Assembly: GCF_017498545.1 (NCBI RefSeq)
Contig: NZ_CP071793.1
Coordinates: forward strand, 9,790,256 to 9,854,255
DNA length: 64,000 bases
Direction: 5' to 3'
Source: Sulfidibacter corallicola
Lineage (GTDB): Bacteria; Acidobacteriota; Holophagae; Acanthopleuribacterales; Acanthopleuribacteraceae
Shown here: positions 1 to 9,190 of the stretch, in pieces
Position numbering within the stretch: position 1 is the first letter of the stretch
Layout: each line of letters begins with the position of its first letter
Translations under genes and position numbers: made by a program
The notes under the pieces: model-generated
Databases searched by the model: none
The model's input: only the letters and a program-made list of their open reading frames with translations
What the model was told of the DNA's origin: nothing

Positions 1-2
1 AG

Positions 3-794
3 CTGGTGGAGCGCGACATCACCATGACCTGGTGGCTTCACGCCCATCCCCTGCCCCGCGTGGCGATCCCGTCCGAGCTTCGCGACCGGCTCACCGGCCC
101 GAGCCGGGAAACCGATTTGCGCTACGGCTTGATTCACCTGGACAACGAATTCCAGATCCCGGTGATGGCGGGCGTGGTCATCGACGAAGCGTCCAGCCTG
201 GTCAGCATCGGATTCGGCTGCCGACCGGAACCCCTGGCCGCGGCCGAGAAGGCCCTGACCGAAGCCCTGACCCTGCTGGAGGGCAGCTACGACCTGCTGA
301 AACCCGACAGCACTTTACGAAAATCGGCCGAGGAGTGGGGTCTGCTTCACGTGAATTACAAACCCTGGCGCGCCGATCGCCAGTACCTGGACTCGTTTCG
401 TCCGGACTTCCGCGACCTGAGCGACCTCATGTTGCAGCCTCAACTCTATCTGGATCCGCGTGCCCTGGACCGCATTCGTCCCTTGATCGAGACCCCGGTC
501 ACCCGCGAACTCGGGGACCTGCCGTCCCTCCCCGACGACCGCTTCGAAACCTATCGCGAACGCATCGAGAGCCGTGGATTCGAGTTGCTGTACGCCGACA
601 TCACCTCGCCCGACGTGGCGCTCACGCCTTTCAAGGTCGTGCGCGTGCTGATTCCCGGCCTGGTTCCCAACATGCCCGCCGCGTTTCCGGCCTACGGAGG
701 CCGGCGCCTTTACGAACTGCCGGTCCAACTCGGCTGGAGCGACCAGCCCCTGCGCGAGGACCAATTGAACACCTTCCCCATGCCGCACGCCTGA
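3..794 (+). CDS. YcaO-domain protein (TOMM cyclodehydratase-like), C-terminal part
   Basis: The gene begins left of the window. The frame is open from base 3, and the GTG at 6 is probably internal. YcaO proteins use ATP to modify peptide backbones; in TOMM/RiPP pathways they convert Cys, Ser or Thr of a precursor to azolines. Visible family traits are an ERD...WW block at the left edge (residues 2-10 from the GTG), a C-terminal VVRVLIPGL strand near residue 211 followed by GGRRLYE, and a Pro-containing tail (FPMPHA) resembling the PxPxP end of TOMM cyclodehydratases. The ATP-binding residues would lie upstream, so activity cannot be judged. A TonB receptor follows after 50 nt and an ABC exporter after that, which suits a secreted-peptide cluster. 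A non-RiPP YcaO is the alternative. Confidence 0.75.
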   Translation: MVERDITMTWWLHAHPLPRVAIPSELRDRLTGPSRETDLRYGLIHLDNEFQIPVMAGVVIDEASSLVSIGFGCRPEPLAAAEKALTEALTLLEGSYDLLKPDSTLRKSAEEWGLLHVNYKPWRADRQYLDSFRPDFRDLSDLMLQPQLYLDPRALDRIRPLIETPVTRELGDLPSLPDDRFETYRERIESRGFELLYADITSPDVALTPFKVVRVLIPGLVPNMPAAFPAYGGRRLYELPVQLGWSDQPLREDQLNTFPMPHA

Positions 795-844
795 GCCGCG
801 GCCCCCTACTTTCGCCGAAATCGGCATCACTCAAGGAGATTGCT

Positions 845-3064
845 TTGCGACGCCCGAGGACCTTCACGCACCTTACCTTCATCACGACCCTTCTACTCGT
901 CACGCTTTGGACCAACCTGCTCGCCCAGGAACCGGCCTCGACCGAAGCGGCATCGGATTCGGACAAACCTGCCATTTCCGAATCGGTGGTCGTCACGGCG
1001 AGCCGCACGGAACAAACCCTGGAAGAGCTCGCCGCCGCCGTCACCCTGATCGACCGCGAGGACCTGCGGACCAAGGCCAGCCAGCTCGCCGGTGACGAGC
1101 TGCAGGGTATCGCCGGCGTGTTCCAGCGCCGCGAGGAAGCGGCCAACAACTTCATGCACGTCGTGTTTCGCGGGCTGACCGGCAACCACGGCAACGATAC
1201 CTTCCTGGCGTTGGTCGACGGCATTCCCTTCGTTTCGGCCCATGAAGAAGTGCTGCTCGCGGAGGTCCCCTTCGGCGCCGTCGATCGCGTCGAGGTGGTT
1301 CGCGGACCGGTCTCGGCCCTCTACGGACGCGGCAGCCTGTCGGGCGCCGTCAACTACCTGACCCGCGACCCCGGCCCCGAGCGGCGCTACCGGCTCGGCC
1401 TCAGCGGCGGCAGCTACGGCTACGCCAAGCCCCATCTCAGCGTGGATCTGCCCCTGGCCGATGGCCGGCACCAGCTCGTCATCGACGGCTACCGCCAGGA
1501 GAACGACGGTTGGCGCGACCGCACCGAAGGCCAGGCGACCAATCTCTTCGTCAAGGATCACATCGCGCTCTCGGAACGCGCTTCCCTGACGCTCTGGCTG
1601 AACGCCCACGACGGCGACCAGGAGGCCGGCGGCGTGATTCCGATCCTGCCCAACGGCGACATCCCCGAAGTCGCGGGTGGACGCGAGGGATTTCTCGGCT
1701 ACGGTCCCAACGAGTACCAACGCGAAACGCTCATGGCGGCGGCCAGGCACCGTTTGGCCATCAACGATAACCTTATGCTTATCAGCACGTTACACTACCG
1801 CCGCATTCAGGACGACAACGACCTGGCTTTCTACGATCCCTTTGGGTTCCAACCCGAGAACAACATCCTGCGCGTCAACGGGTTCGCCAACGATCGCGAC
1901 ACCCGTGTCTTCTTCGTGGAACCGCAATTGAGCTGGCAATCCGGTCGCCACAACCTGATCGCCGGCGCCACCCACGAGCAGGTAGACCTGACCGAAACCG
2001 ACTGGTGGACCGGCCAGAACGGATTCGACGAGGAAACCTTCAACTACCACTTCTATGAAATCAACATCGACTACACCACGGGCGAAGTCATCAACCGCGA
2101 CCATCCGTTGTGGGCCGACCGCAACGAAACCTACCGCGGCGATTCGCGCAACAGCTTCACGGCCTTCTTCGTCCAGGACCAATGGCAATTGAGCGAAGAC
2201 ACCACCGTGACGCTCGGTGCGCGCTGGGACCGCTTCGAACGCGATGCGACCATCGCCAGCGACGTGGATTTCGACGGCGTGATCGACGACAACGCGCCCA
2301 TCGTCGATTCCGAAACCCACGTGAGTCCCAAACTCTCGATCGTTCATTTCTGGAAGCCGAACCTGAGCACCTATTTCAGCTACGGCCAGGGTTTCAACTC
2401 CAACTTCGGGGCGGTCTGGCAATGGGATCCCAGCCTCTACCAACGCGGCTCCGAGGTGAAGCCGTCGCGCGTGGACAACTACGACCTGGGCATCAAGGGC
2501 CATATCGGTGACCATATCTGGATTGGCGCCACCTTGTTCCATCTCTCCCAGCGCGATCGCCTGGTGTTCCTTTCCAACCCGGCCGGCCAGTTGCAGGCCT
2601 CGACCGCCGACCGCTTTCAGAGCCAGGGGCTCGAATGGGAGTCGCGGTTCCACCTCGTGCCCGGCTGGAGTGGCTACCTCACCTACACCTACACGGATGC
2701 GGAGTGGGAGGACTACCAGGTCAGGGGCGTCGATTACACCGGCAACCGTCCCACCGGGGTGCCCGAACACATGGGTTCGCTCGGGTTGCGCGGCAGCTTG
2801 GCACCCCGTTTGACCCTGGACCTGTGGTCGGATTACGCGGATGACTACATGGTCACGTTGGGCAACGATTTCGAAGGCGGCGGCTACACGCTGGTCCACG
2901 GCGGCCTGACCTACCGGCTGCCCGGCGATCGGGGCACGGTCACCTTGACCGGCAAAAACCTGCTGGACGAAACCTACGACAACCTGTTCGGCAGTCAGGT
3001 GCCGCTCAACGCCTATCCGGGATCGCCGATTCGGGCGCAGCTCGATATTCGCCTGGAATTCTGA
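845..3064 (+). CDS. TonB-dependent outer-membrane receptor
   Basis: Imports a bulky ligand such as a siderophore, metal complex or peptide across the outer membrane using TonB energy. TTG at 845 is chosen because AAGGAGAT lies just upstream and the protein then starts with a signal peptide (cleavage probably after about residue 27). A TonB box (ESVVVTASR, about 47-55) and a plug domain with VDRVEVVRGP and ALYGRGSLSGAVNY motifs follow, then a beta-barrel ending in an aromatic residue (LDIRLEF). The length of 739 aa is normal. The same frame is open upstream inside the YcaO gene, but that part is a shadow. It lies 50 nt after the YcaO gene and before an ABC exporter, so it may take back or sense the cluster product. 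The ligand is unknown. Confidence 0.93.
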   Translation: MRRPRTFTHLTFITTLLLVTLWTNLLAQEPASTEAASDSDKPAISESVVVTASRTEQTLEELAAAVTLIDREDLRTKASQLAGDELQGIAGVFQRREEAANNFMHVVFRGLTGNHGNDTFLALVDGIPFVSAHEEVLLAEVPFGAVDRVEVVRGPVSALYGRGSLSGAVNYLTRDPGPERRYRLGLSGGSYGYAKPHLSVDLPLADGRHQLVIDGYRQENDGWRDRTEGQATNLFVKDHIALSERASLTLWLNAHDGDQEAGGVIPILPNGDIPEVAGGREGFLGYGPNEYQRETLMAAARHRLAINDNLMLISTLHYRRIQDDNDLAFYDPFGFQPENNILRVNGFANDRDTRVFFVEPQLSWQSGRHNLIAGATHEQVDLTETDWWTGQNGFDEETFNYHFYEINIDYTTGEVINRDHPLWADRNETYRGDSRNSFTAFFVQDQWQLSEDTTVTLGARWDRFERDATIASDVDFDGVIDDNAPIVDSETHVSPKLSIVHFWKPNLSTYFSYGQGFNSNFGAVWQWDPSLYQRGSEVKPSRVDNYDLGIKGHIGDHIWIGATLFHLSQRDRLVFLSNPAGQLQASTADRFQSQGLEWESRFHLVPGWSGYLTYTYTDAEWEDYQVRGVDYTGNRPTGVPEHMGSLGLRGSLAPRLTLDLWSDYADDYMVTLGNDFEGGGYTLVHGGLTYRLPGDRGTVTLTGKNLLDETYDNLFGSQVPLNAYPGSPIRAQLDIRLEF

Positions 3065-3183
3065 GCGGTGGAGACCGGTCCGAAAAACTACTTGAAATGA
3101 AATCGCATTATCAATTAAGCTTTCAAAAACGATAATTCGGTCTCATCAGATATCACCTCAGCATCTTATCAAGGGTACACAAC

Positions 3184-3885
3184 ATGCTCGAAGCAAAGAA
3201 CCTCTCCAAAAACTACGGCCACTACACGGCCCTTTCCCAGCTCAACCTTTCCATCGAAGCCGGTGAGGTTTTTTGCCTTTTGGGCGCCAACGGTGCCGGC
3301 AAGACCACCACCATCCACCTCTTTCTCAACTTCATCGAACCCAGTGAGGGCGAGGCCAGGGTCAACGGCCGCAGTGTCGTCGACGCCCCTCACCTGGCTC
3401 GGGCCGAGTTGGCCTACATTCCCGAGCGGGTCAACGTCTACGACCAACTCACCGGTGTCGAGAACCTGGACTTCTTCGCCCAACTGGGCGGTCAACGCCA
3501 CGGTCGGAGCGAGCTCCTCGATTACCTCTCCCAGGTAGGGCTTCCGGCCCGAGCGGCCTACCAACGGGTCGCCACCTATTCGAAGGGCATGCGCCAGAAG
3601 GTGTGCCTGGCCATCGCCCTCGCCAAACAGGCGCGAGCGCTGTTGTTGGACGAACCCACCTCGGGGCTCGATCCCAAGGCCGCCAACGAGTTCATCCAAT
3701 TGCTGGGCGACCTCGCCGAGCGCGGTGTGGCCATTTTGATGGCCACCCACGACCTGTTCCGGGCGCGCGAGGTCGGCCACCGCGTCGGCATCATGAAGCA
3801 GGGACACCTCCTGGAAACGGTGCCGACGTCATCCATCTCGGCCACCGATCTGGAAAAACTGTACTTGCAGCACATGCACGATTGA
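3184..3885 (+). CDS. ABC transporter ATP-binding protein
   Basis: Cytoplasmic ATPase of an ABC-2 type exporter. Motifs are complete: Walker A GANGAGKTT (34-42), signature YSKGMRQKV (132-140), Walker B with D-loop ALLLDEPTSGLD (152-163) and H-loop ATHD (187-190). The 233 aa length and the YSKGM signature match the CcmA/NosF-like branch that serves ABC-2 permeases. The stop is followed after 10 nt by the first permease, so the genes form an operon. A 119-nt AT-richer gap upstream could hold a separate promoter. The substrate is not visible; context suggests a peptide product or outer-membrane maintenance. Confidence 0.95.
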   Translation: MLEAKNLSKNYGHYTALSQLNLSIEAGEVFCLLGANGAGKTTTIHLFLNFIEPSEGEARVNGRSVVDAPHLARAELAYIPERVNVYDQLTGVENLDFFAQLGGQRHGRSELLDYLSQVGLPARAAYQRVATYSKGMRQKVCLAIALAKQARALLLDEPTSGLDPKAANEFIQLLGDLAERGVAILMATHDLFRAREVGHRVGIMKQGHLLETVPTSSISATDLEKLYLQHMHD

Positions 3886-3895
3886 GGAGGCAGCG

Positions 3896-5398
3896 GTGAA
3901 CACCATCACGACCATCGTGAAACGCGAATACCGCGAGTTCTGGCGGCGAGGCCTGCTGCGCTGGCTCCTGCTTCCGGTCTTGGCCCTGTTGGTCATGGCG
4001 ACGTTGGTGGGTTTCCAACGCCACCATCGCTACCAGGCCGAAATGGCGGCGGGTACCGAGCTCTCCCGCCAGCATTGGGAAAACCAGGGGGAAAAGAACC
4101 CCCACAGTGCGGCGCACTACGGCATCTATCTGTTCAAGCCGCTCAACGCCCTGTCGTTTTTCGACTTTGGCGTCAACCCCTACACCGGTTCGGTCTTTTT
4201 CCTCGAAGCCCACTACCGCAGCAACGCGGCGTTCGCGGCCATCAACGACCGTTCCACCCTCGGCCGCTTCGGCATTTTCAGCCCCGCCTTCCTGTTGGCC
4301 TTCATCGCCCCGTTGTTGATCATTTTTTTCGGTCACGCCTCGGTCAGCGGCGAACGCCGACGCGGCACGCTGGATTTGGTAGCCGCGACCGGATCATCGC
4401 CCCGACATTGGCTTTTGGGCAAGTGGTTGGCCACGATGTCCCTGATTCCGCCGCTGGTGTTGACGGTCTTGGCCACCGCGGTCATCGCCGCGGCGATCCA
4501 CGGCCCCATCCCCAGCGAAAGTTGGTGGCGGCTGGCGGGACTGGCACTGTTGTATGCGGTGTACCTGGGTGTCTTCGCCAACCTGAGCCTGATCGCCTCG
4601 GCACTCACCAAGCATTCGGGCGCCTCGCTGATGCTGCTGGTGGCGTTTTGGATCGGGTCGGGGCTGGCCCTCCCGCGTCTGGCGGCGAGCACTTCCGAAC
4701 AACTTCACCCAACGCCCAATCAGGTCCAGTTCGAAAAGCTGATGAGCGAAGAGAAGAAAGCCGGCCTGCCCGGCGACGGCGACAAACAAGCACGCACGGA
4801 AAAATTGAAAGAGGAAACCCTGGCTTCCTACGGCGTCGACAAGCTGGAGGACCTCCCCATCAACTTCAATGCCCTGGCCATGCAAGCGGATGAAGAATAT
4901 TCGGATCGCGTTTTCGACAAACACTATCGCGAGCTGTTCACGATTCATGCGAACCAGGACCGGATCCATCGGCTCTTTTCGCTCTTGTCGCCGACCCTTG
5001 CCGTGCGGCTGTCCTCGATGGCTCTGGCCGGCACCAGTCCCGAGGATCACCGCCATTTCAGCGGGCAGGCCGAGATCTATCGACGCGAATTCGTGGCCCT
5101 GCTCAACCACAACATGATGGTGCACTCGAAAACCGGAGATTGGGGCTACAAGGCCGATGGGGAATTGTGGCACGCCATGCCGACCTTCAAGTCTCAGCCC
5201 ATGGACCCGCGCTTTCAAGCCGCTCGGTTCGGTAACCACGGCGCCATCCTGGCCTTTTGGTTCCTGATCAGCACGGCCCTGCTGCTGGGCTGGTTGCCGC
5301 GACGCGTCTTCCGTAGATCGACCGGATCGGGCCCGATTCGCGAACCACATGCCACGGATCCCAAACCCGCGCACGGAGAGGTCACCACCCCATGTTGA
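3896..5398 (+). CDS. ABC-2 type transporter permease
   Basis: Membrane subunit of the exporter. GTG start at 3896 behind GAGGAGG. A first transmembrane helix lies near residues 18-38. A large extracytoplasmic section comes next, then a helix cluster (about 130-265, including FLLAFIAPLLIIFFGH). A second long soluble loop rich in charged residues (about 270-430) and a last helix near 445-465 complete it. Two big loops in a protein of about 500 aa are typical of ABC-2 permeases of the DUF3526/NosY-like kind. The last 7 nt overlap the next gene, which encodes a second permease of the same layout, so the two probably form a heterodimer. Confidence 0.88.
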   Translation: MNTITTIVKREYREFWRRGLLRWLLLPVLALLVMATLVGFQRHHRYQAEMAAGTELSRQHWENQGEKNPHSAAHYGIYLFKPLNALSFFDFGVNPYTGSVFFLEAHYRSNAAFAAINDRSTLGRFGIFSPAFLLAFIAPLLIIFFGHASVSGERRRGTLDLVAATGSSPRHWLLGKWLATMSLIPPLVLTVLATAVIAAAIHGPIPSESWWRLAGLALLYAVYLGVFANLSLIASALTKHSGASLMLLVAFWIGSGLALPRLAASTSEQLHPTPNQVQFEKLMSEEKKAGLPGDGDKQARTEKLKEETLASYGVDKLEDLPINFNALAMQADEEYSDRVFDKHYRELFTIHANQDRIHRLFSLLSPTLAVRLSSMALAGTSPEDHRHFSGQAEIYRREFVALLNHNMMVHSKTGDWGYKADGELWHAMPTFKSQPMDPRFQAARFGNHGAILAFWFLISTALLLGWLPRRVFRRSTGSGPIREPHATDPKPAHGEVTTPC

Positions 5399-6861
5399 GA
5401 TTGTTCATCCGCTTCGAGCTGCGAAGCCAATTGCGCGACATACGCTTCTACCTGGCGGCCCTGGCGTTTTTCGGCCTGTTTCTCGCCGCGGCCATCCACC
5501 AGCAAAAAACCCTCGACGCGACGCGTGCGCAGATCGCCACATCCCAAGCCGAGCGACGGGAAACCTTCGAAAAGAACCACGAGGCACTGCTCGCGGTGGA
5601 ACGCGGTGAGGAATCCTACGACAGTTTGTGGGACGACCCGCGCGGGTACTACCTCTGGCACAAGACCGCCGCCGACTATCCGCTGCCGCCCCAGGCCTTC
5701 CTGTCCATCGGTCAGCGGGACCTCTTCGCACCGACCAACGGCATCGGCATTTACAGCGATGCCCAGGCGGGCGGCAACCCCATCGCCAACCCCGTGCCCC
5801 TATCCTTCGGCGGCTTCGACCCGGCTTTCGTATTCGTGTTCCTGTTGCCGCTGTTGATCTTGGCCGGCAACTACCACACGATCTCGCGAGATCGAGAGAG
5901 CGGGGTCGCCGCGCTGCTGTACAGCCAGCCGATCGACCCGTTGCGCGGCTATGCCCTGCGTGCCCTAACCCGCTTCGCGCTCTACCTCGTCGTGGTCGGC
6001 GCGACCTTGCTGGTGACCGCCGTCGCGACCGGCACGCTCGGCGCCTTCTCGCCAAAGCTCCTGTTGGGCCTGCTGTTCGGTGCGGGCCTGTACATGGGCT
6101 TCTGGTTTCTGCTGGCGTTTTGGGTCGATCTGCGCAGCGGTGATTCCCAACGCAACGCCCTGGTGCTCCTGACCGCGTATCTCCTGTTGGCCGTGCTGGT
6201 CCCGACGGGGGTGAGTTCGGCGGCCGAGTTCCTGTTCCCGACGCCCACCCGAATCACCCTGGTTTCCCAAGCGAGAACCGCGGCGGCCGAAGCCCAAAAG
6301 CGGGGCGACGAATTGCTGGCCGATTACCTCCGCGACCACCCACAGCTCACCCAGGATCCCAACGCATCGGCCGAATCGGCCCACGCTGGGTTCTTCACCT
6401 ACTACCAGCGCATGTTCGCCGCCAACCGAGCCGTGGCACACGACATGGAACCGGCCCGCGCCCAATTCGACGAACGCCTGGCCCGCCAGCGCCGCATCGA
6501 GGCGATGCTATCGGTCCTGTCCCCGATCGTCGTGGCAAGGGCGAGCCTGGACGAAGTGGCCGGGGTCTCGGACAGCCACTTCCGATCCTATGCGCGGACG
6601 ATCGCCCAATTCAGTCACGACTGGCGCGAATTCTTCGCCGCCAAGGCCTTCCGCCAAGAGTTGATCGGGTCGGCGGATCTGGCCACCCTGCCACAATTCC
6701 AGCTCCCCACCATGCGCGTGCTGCCGGCGAGCTGGATCGCCGTGGGTACCTTGCTCTGCGCCAATGTCCTGTTGCTCTTCGCCATCCTGTGGCGGGGACG
6801 ACGCAAAGGCGCACAGGGTCCCGATGCCGGTTCCATCGTTCCCGAACCCAAGGAGGTTTGA
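5392..6861 (+). CDS. ABC-2 type transporter permease (second subunit)
   Basis: The ATG at 5392 overlaps the end of the previous permease, so translation is likely coupled. Same architecture as its neighbour: an N-terminal helix (LAALAFFGLFLAAAI), an extracytoplasmic loop with FLSIGQRDLF, a helix block containing FVFVFLLPLLILAGN and a SRDRESGVAALLYSQP cytoplasmic segment that often touches the ATPase in ABC-2 permeases. A long loop and a terminal helix (WIAVGTLLCANVLLLFAILW) follow. Partner of the 3896-5398 permease and the 3184-3885 ATPase. The substrate is unknown. Confidence 0.88.
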   Translation: MLRLFIRFELRSQLRDIRFYLAALAFFGLFLAAAIHQQKTLDATRAQIATSQAERRETFEKNHEALLAVERGEESYDSLWDDPRGYYLWHKTAADYPLPPQAFLSIGQRDLFAPTNGIGIYSDAQAGGNPIANPVPLSFGGFDPAFVFVFLLPLLILAGNYHTISRDRESGVAALLYSQPIDPLRGYALRALTRFALYLVVVGATLLVTAVATGTLGAFSPKLLLGLLFGAGLYMGFWFLLAFWVDLRSGDSQRNALVLLTAYLLLAVLVPTGVSSAAEFLFPTPTRITLVSQARTAAAEAQKRGDELLADYLRDHPQLTQDPNASAESAHAGFFTYYQRMFAANRAVAHDMEPARAQFDERLARQRRIEAMLSVLSPIVVARASLDEVAGVSDSHFRSYARTIAQFSHDWREFFAAKAFRQELIGSADLATLPQFQLPTMRVLPASWIAVGTLLCANVLLLFAILWRGRRKGAQGPDAGSIVPEPKEV

Positions 6862-6862
6862 C

Positions 6863-8026
6863 ATGATGCCGCGATTCTATAAAGGCCAGGTTGCCATGCT
6901 CCTGCTGTGCGCGATTCTCGCGGGTGTGATCGGCATGGGCCACGCCATGGCCGGCGGCCCGAAACTGATCCAGACCGGCAGTTTGGGCGGTGAGGACGAC
7001 GATTGGTCGTTCACCGGAGGGACCCAAATGGCGGTGGACTCGGCCGGAGACCTGTACGTCTTGGATCCGGGCAATTACCGGGTCCTCCGGTTCGACAGCG
7101 ATTGGCGCTTGAAGAAAGAGTTCGGTCGCCAGGGCAACGGGCCCGGCGAATTCGAGGAACCCAAATCGATCCAGATCACCCCAGAGGGACACATCGCGGT
7201 TTTCGATTCGACCCTGAAGCGCCTGACGCTGTTCGATGGCGAGGGCAAAGTATTGAAAACCAAGCGCTTGGAATCGAGCATCGTGGCGGTGTACCGCTCG
7301 GTCGTGCTGGACGGCGGCAAAGCGGCCTTCATCAGCGCCAAATCCAGCCAGGGCAAACCGATCTACGACCTCTCGATCTACGATGCCGACATGGCCGAGC
7401 AGATCTCGTTGGTGCGTTTGAAGGTGGATCCGCTCGATTGGTCGAAGGCCAACGAGACCGCGTTCTGGGTGGATTTCCTGCGCGAACGCATGGAGCTGTT
7501 CGCGGGCGGCATCCCGGTGTTGGGCAGCCTGAACGAGCGCGTGTTGGTGTACGGGCGCGCCAATCAATACCAATTGACCTTTGCCGACGGCGAGGGCAAT
7601 TCGGTACGGCACATTTCGCGCGACCTGAAACCCAAACCCTTCACGGAGGAAATGAAGCGTGCGGCGTTCGAAGGGATCTGGGTGCAGCTCTGCGCGGATC
7701 CGTTCTTGGCGACGCGCCTGACCCAATCCGTATTCGAATCGGCCATTCGCAAGGCGGACATCCCGCCCGCGCTGCCCATGATCCACGCCATCGTCCGGCT
7801 CGAATCGGGCATCGGCGTGCTGGCCAATTACCACCCGGTCGACCACACCGGCGTCTTTGACCTGTTCGACGCCCAGGGTCGCCACCTCGCAAGTTGCGAT
7901 TGGAAAGGTTCGGTACTCCAGATGATCGGTGCGGGGAGGCGCGTTTACACGGTGGGTTTCGATGCCGACGACAACATGGTGATCCGACGGTACCGTTTCG
8001 ACGACGCCGGGTTCCCCACCCGTTGA
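6863..8026 (+). CDS. Secreted six-bladed beta-propeller (NHL-repeat) protein
   Basis: Starts 1 nt after the permease stop, using ATG at 6863 behind AAGGAGG. An N-terminal hydrophobic segment (MLLLCAILAGVIGMGHAMA) looks like a signal peptide. The mature part has NHL-type blades, for example MAVDSAGDLYVLDPGNYRVLRF and IQITPEGHIAVFDSTLKRLTLF, with the typical GNGPGEFEEPKSI linker. Such propellers bind proteins, peptides or ligands and have no single reaction. At 387 aa it would make about six blades. Its place as the last structural gene after the exporter suggests a periplasmic partner of that system. The exact role is not recognisable. Confidence 0.85.
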   Translation: MMPRFYKGQVAMLLLCAILAGVIGMGHAMAGGPKLIQTGSLGGEDDDWSFTGGTQMAVDSAGDLYVLDPGNYRVLRFDSDWRLKKEFGRQGNGPGEFEEPKSIQITPEGHIAVFDSTLKRLTLFDGEGKVLKTKRLESSIVAVYRSVVLDGGKAAFISAKSSQGKPIYDLSIYDADMAEQISLVRLKVDPLDWSKANETAFWVDFLRERMELFAGGIPVLGSLNERVLVYGRANQYQLTFADGEGNSVRHISRDLKPKPFTEEMKRAAFEGIWVQLCADPFLATRLTQSVFESAIRKADIPPALPMIHAIVRLESGIGVLANYHPVDHTGVFDLFDAQGRHLASCDWKGSVLQMIGAGRRVYTVGFDADDNMVIRRYRFDDAGFPTR

Positions 8027-8052
8027 CCGCGCCTCGGAGGGAGATCGAATCG

Positions 8053-8991
8053 ATGTTGGTCGGCTTCACGGTAGGAGATGCGTGTGGCGACGGCCGCGTC
8101 GTGTTTCGATTCAGCGGCTCGAGCCAGGCGTTGACCGCCATGCTGCAGGCCTTGAACGATGCGGGCCTGGCCTTTCAGGTCCACGCGGATCCCGATCCGG
8201 CGTGGCACCTGCTGCGGGTACTCGAGAAGAATGGACCGATTCCGACCCGCGAGAACTGGTCGGCCTGGAACCGCGACGGTCACACCGGAATGTACGCCAA
8301 GGCGCTGGCCTCCGGCGCCCGTTGGGTGTTCAGCGATCCCCTGGCCGTACCTGATCTGATCGACGCGTTGCAGGGGCTGGCCCCCGACGGCCCCATCCCG
8401 GAACGGGCCGATCCCCTGCGCGAAATTCGCCAGTACCACCGCGGCGAGCGCCTGTTCATCGAGCAGGAAAGCGTAGTGGAGATTTCGCGCGGCATCGTGC
8501 GCTGCACCACCCTGCATTCGGACGGGCACGAGGTGGTCACGGGTTTTTTCGGGCCGGGAGATTTCCTGTTCAGCCACCACGCGGCCCATTGCCATTCGGA
8601 AATGACGGCGCATACGCCGTTGGCGGTATCGCTATTGCCGTGGAAGACCGTGGTTTCGGTGCCGCATTTTCACGCCCGCCTGCGCGATCGGCTGTGTTTC
8701 ATGGAGGCCTGGAGCGCCATGCAGGCGCGTCCGGCGATGCTCGACCGATTGCTGGGCATCCTGGAGGTATTGGCCAGCCGTTTTTCGGTGGTCCAACACG
8801 GCGAGCGGGTCTTTCGCATCAAGATCACCCACGAGCAGTTGGCCAGCGCGATCGGCGCGAATCGGACGACCGTCACGCGCCTGCTGGGCGACCTGCGCAA
8901 GTCAGGCAGGCTGGCGACGCGGAAAACGGCGGGCGGCGAGTTCTACGTCATGAAACAGCGCACGCCGGACGTGGATGCCGACGCCGGTTGA
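8053..8991 (+). CDS. Crp/Fnr-family transcription regulator with N-terminal extension
   Basis: ATG at 8053 has GGAGGGAGA upstream. Three parts are visible. Residues 1-115 are an unassigned domain. Residues about 125-230 are a cNMP-binding-like beta-barrel (YHRGERLFIEQES, GHEVVTGFFGPGDFLF). The C-terminal winged helix contains ITHEQLASAIGANRTTVTRLLGDLRKSG (about 262-289). Classical family members are 210-240 aa, so the N-terminal domain is extra and may be a sensor. The barrel lacks an obvious full cAMP phosphate-binding cassette, and no FNR-type Cys cluster is seen. It follows the exporter genes and may control them. Confidence 0.9.
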   Translation: MLVGFTVGDACGDGRVVFRFSGSSQALTAMLQALNDAGLAFQVHADPDPAWHLLRVLEKNGPIPTRENWSAWNRDGHTGMYAKALASGARWVFSDPLAVPDLIDALQGLAPDGPIPERADPLREIRQYHRGERLFIEQESVVEISRGIVRCTTLHSDGHEVVTGFFGPGDFLFSHHAAHCHSEMTAHTPLAVSLLPWKTVVSVPHFHARLRDRLCFMEAWSAMQARPAMLDRLLGILEVLASRFSVVQHGERVFRIKITHEQLASAIGANRTTVTRLLGDLRKSGRLATRKTAGGEFYVMKQRTPDVDADAG

Positions 8992-9069
8992 GCGGAGGAG
9001 GCTCGTGCTGCCCAGCATGGTTTTGGGGCGAGCGGTTTTTTTCACCACCGAGGTCGCGGAGGTCCCGGA

Positions 9070-9190
9070 GTAATCAGGGGTGGTAAGCCCGCTGGATTTT
9101 CTCGTCGAAGCGATCCATGTGAGGAGTTCCCGAATGTATTGAGGGTCGAAACCGCAGTAGGTTGGCCGGCCCGGCCGACTTTTCGAAGCA
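9070..9190 (-). repeat. REP-like dispersed repeat, copy 1
   Basis: Contains the phrase gaggagttcccg...gagggtcg, also found in reverse at 63535-63612 and 52170-52265. A hairpin GTTGGCCGG/CCGGCCGAC (9161-9179) has conserved flanks (gtag before, ttttcgaag after). The same flanks surround different stems at 32934, 40706 and 41014. Confidence 0.6.

Noticed and set aside
32..844. Upstream part of the TonB receptor frame
   Set aside because: It overlaps the YcaO gene in another frame and lacks homology; the signal peptide begins at the TTG at 845.
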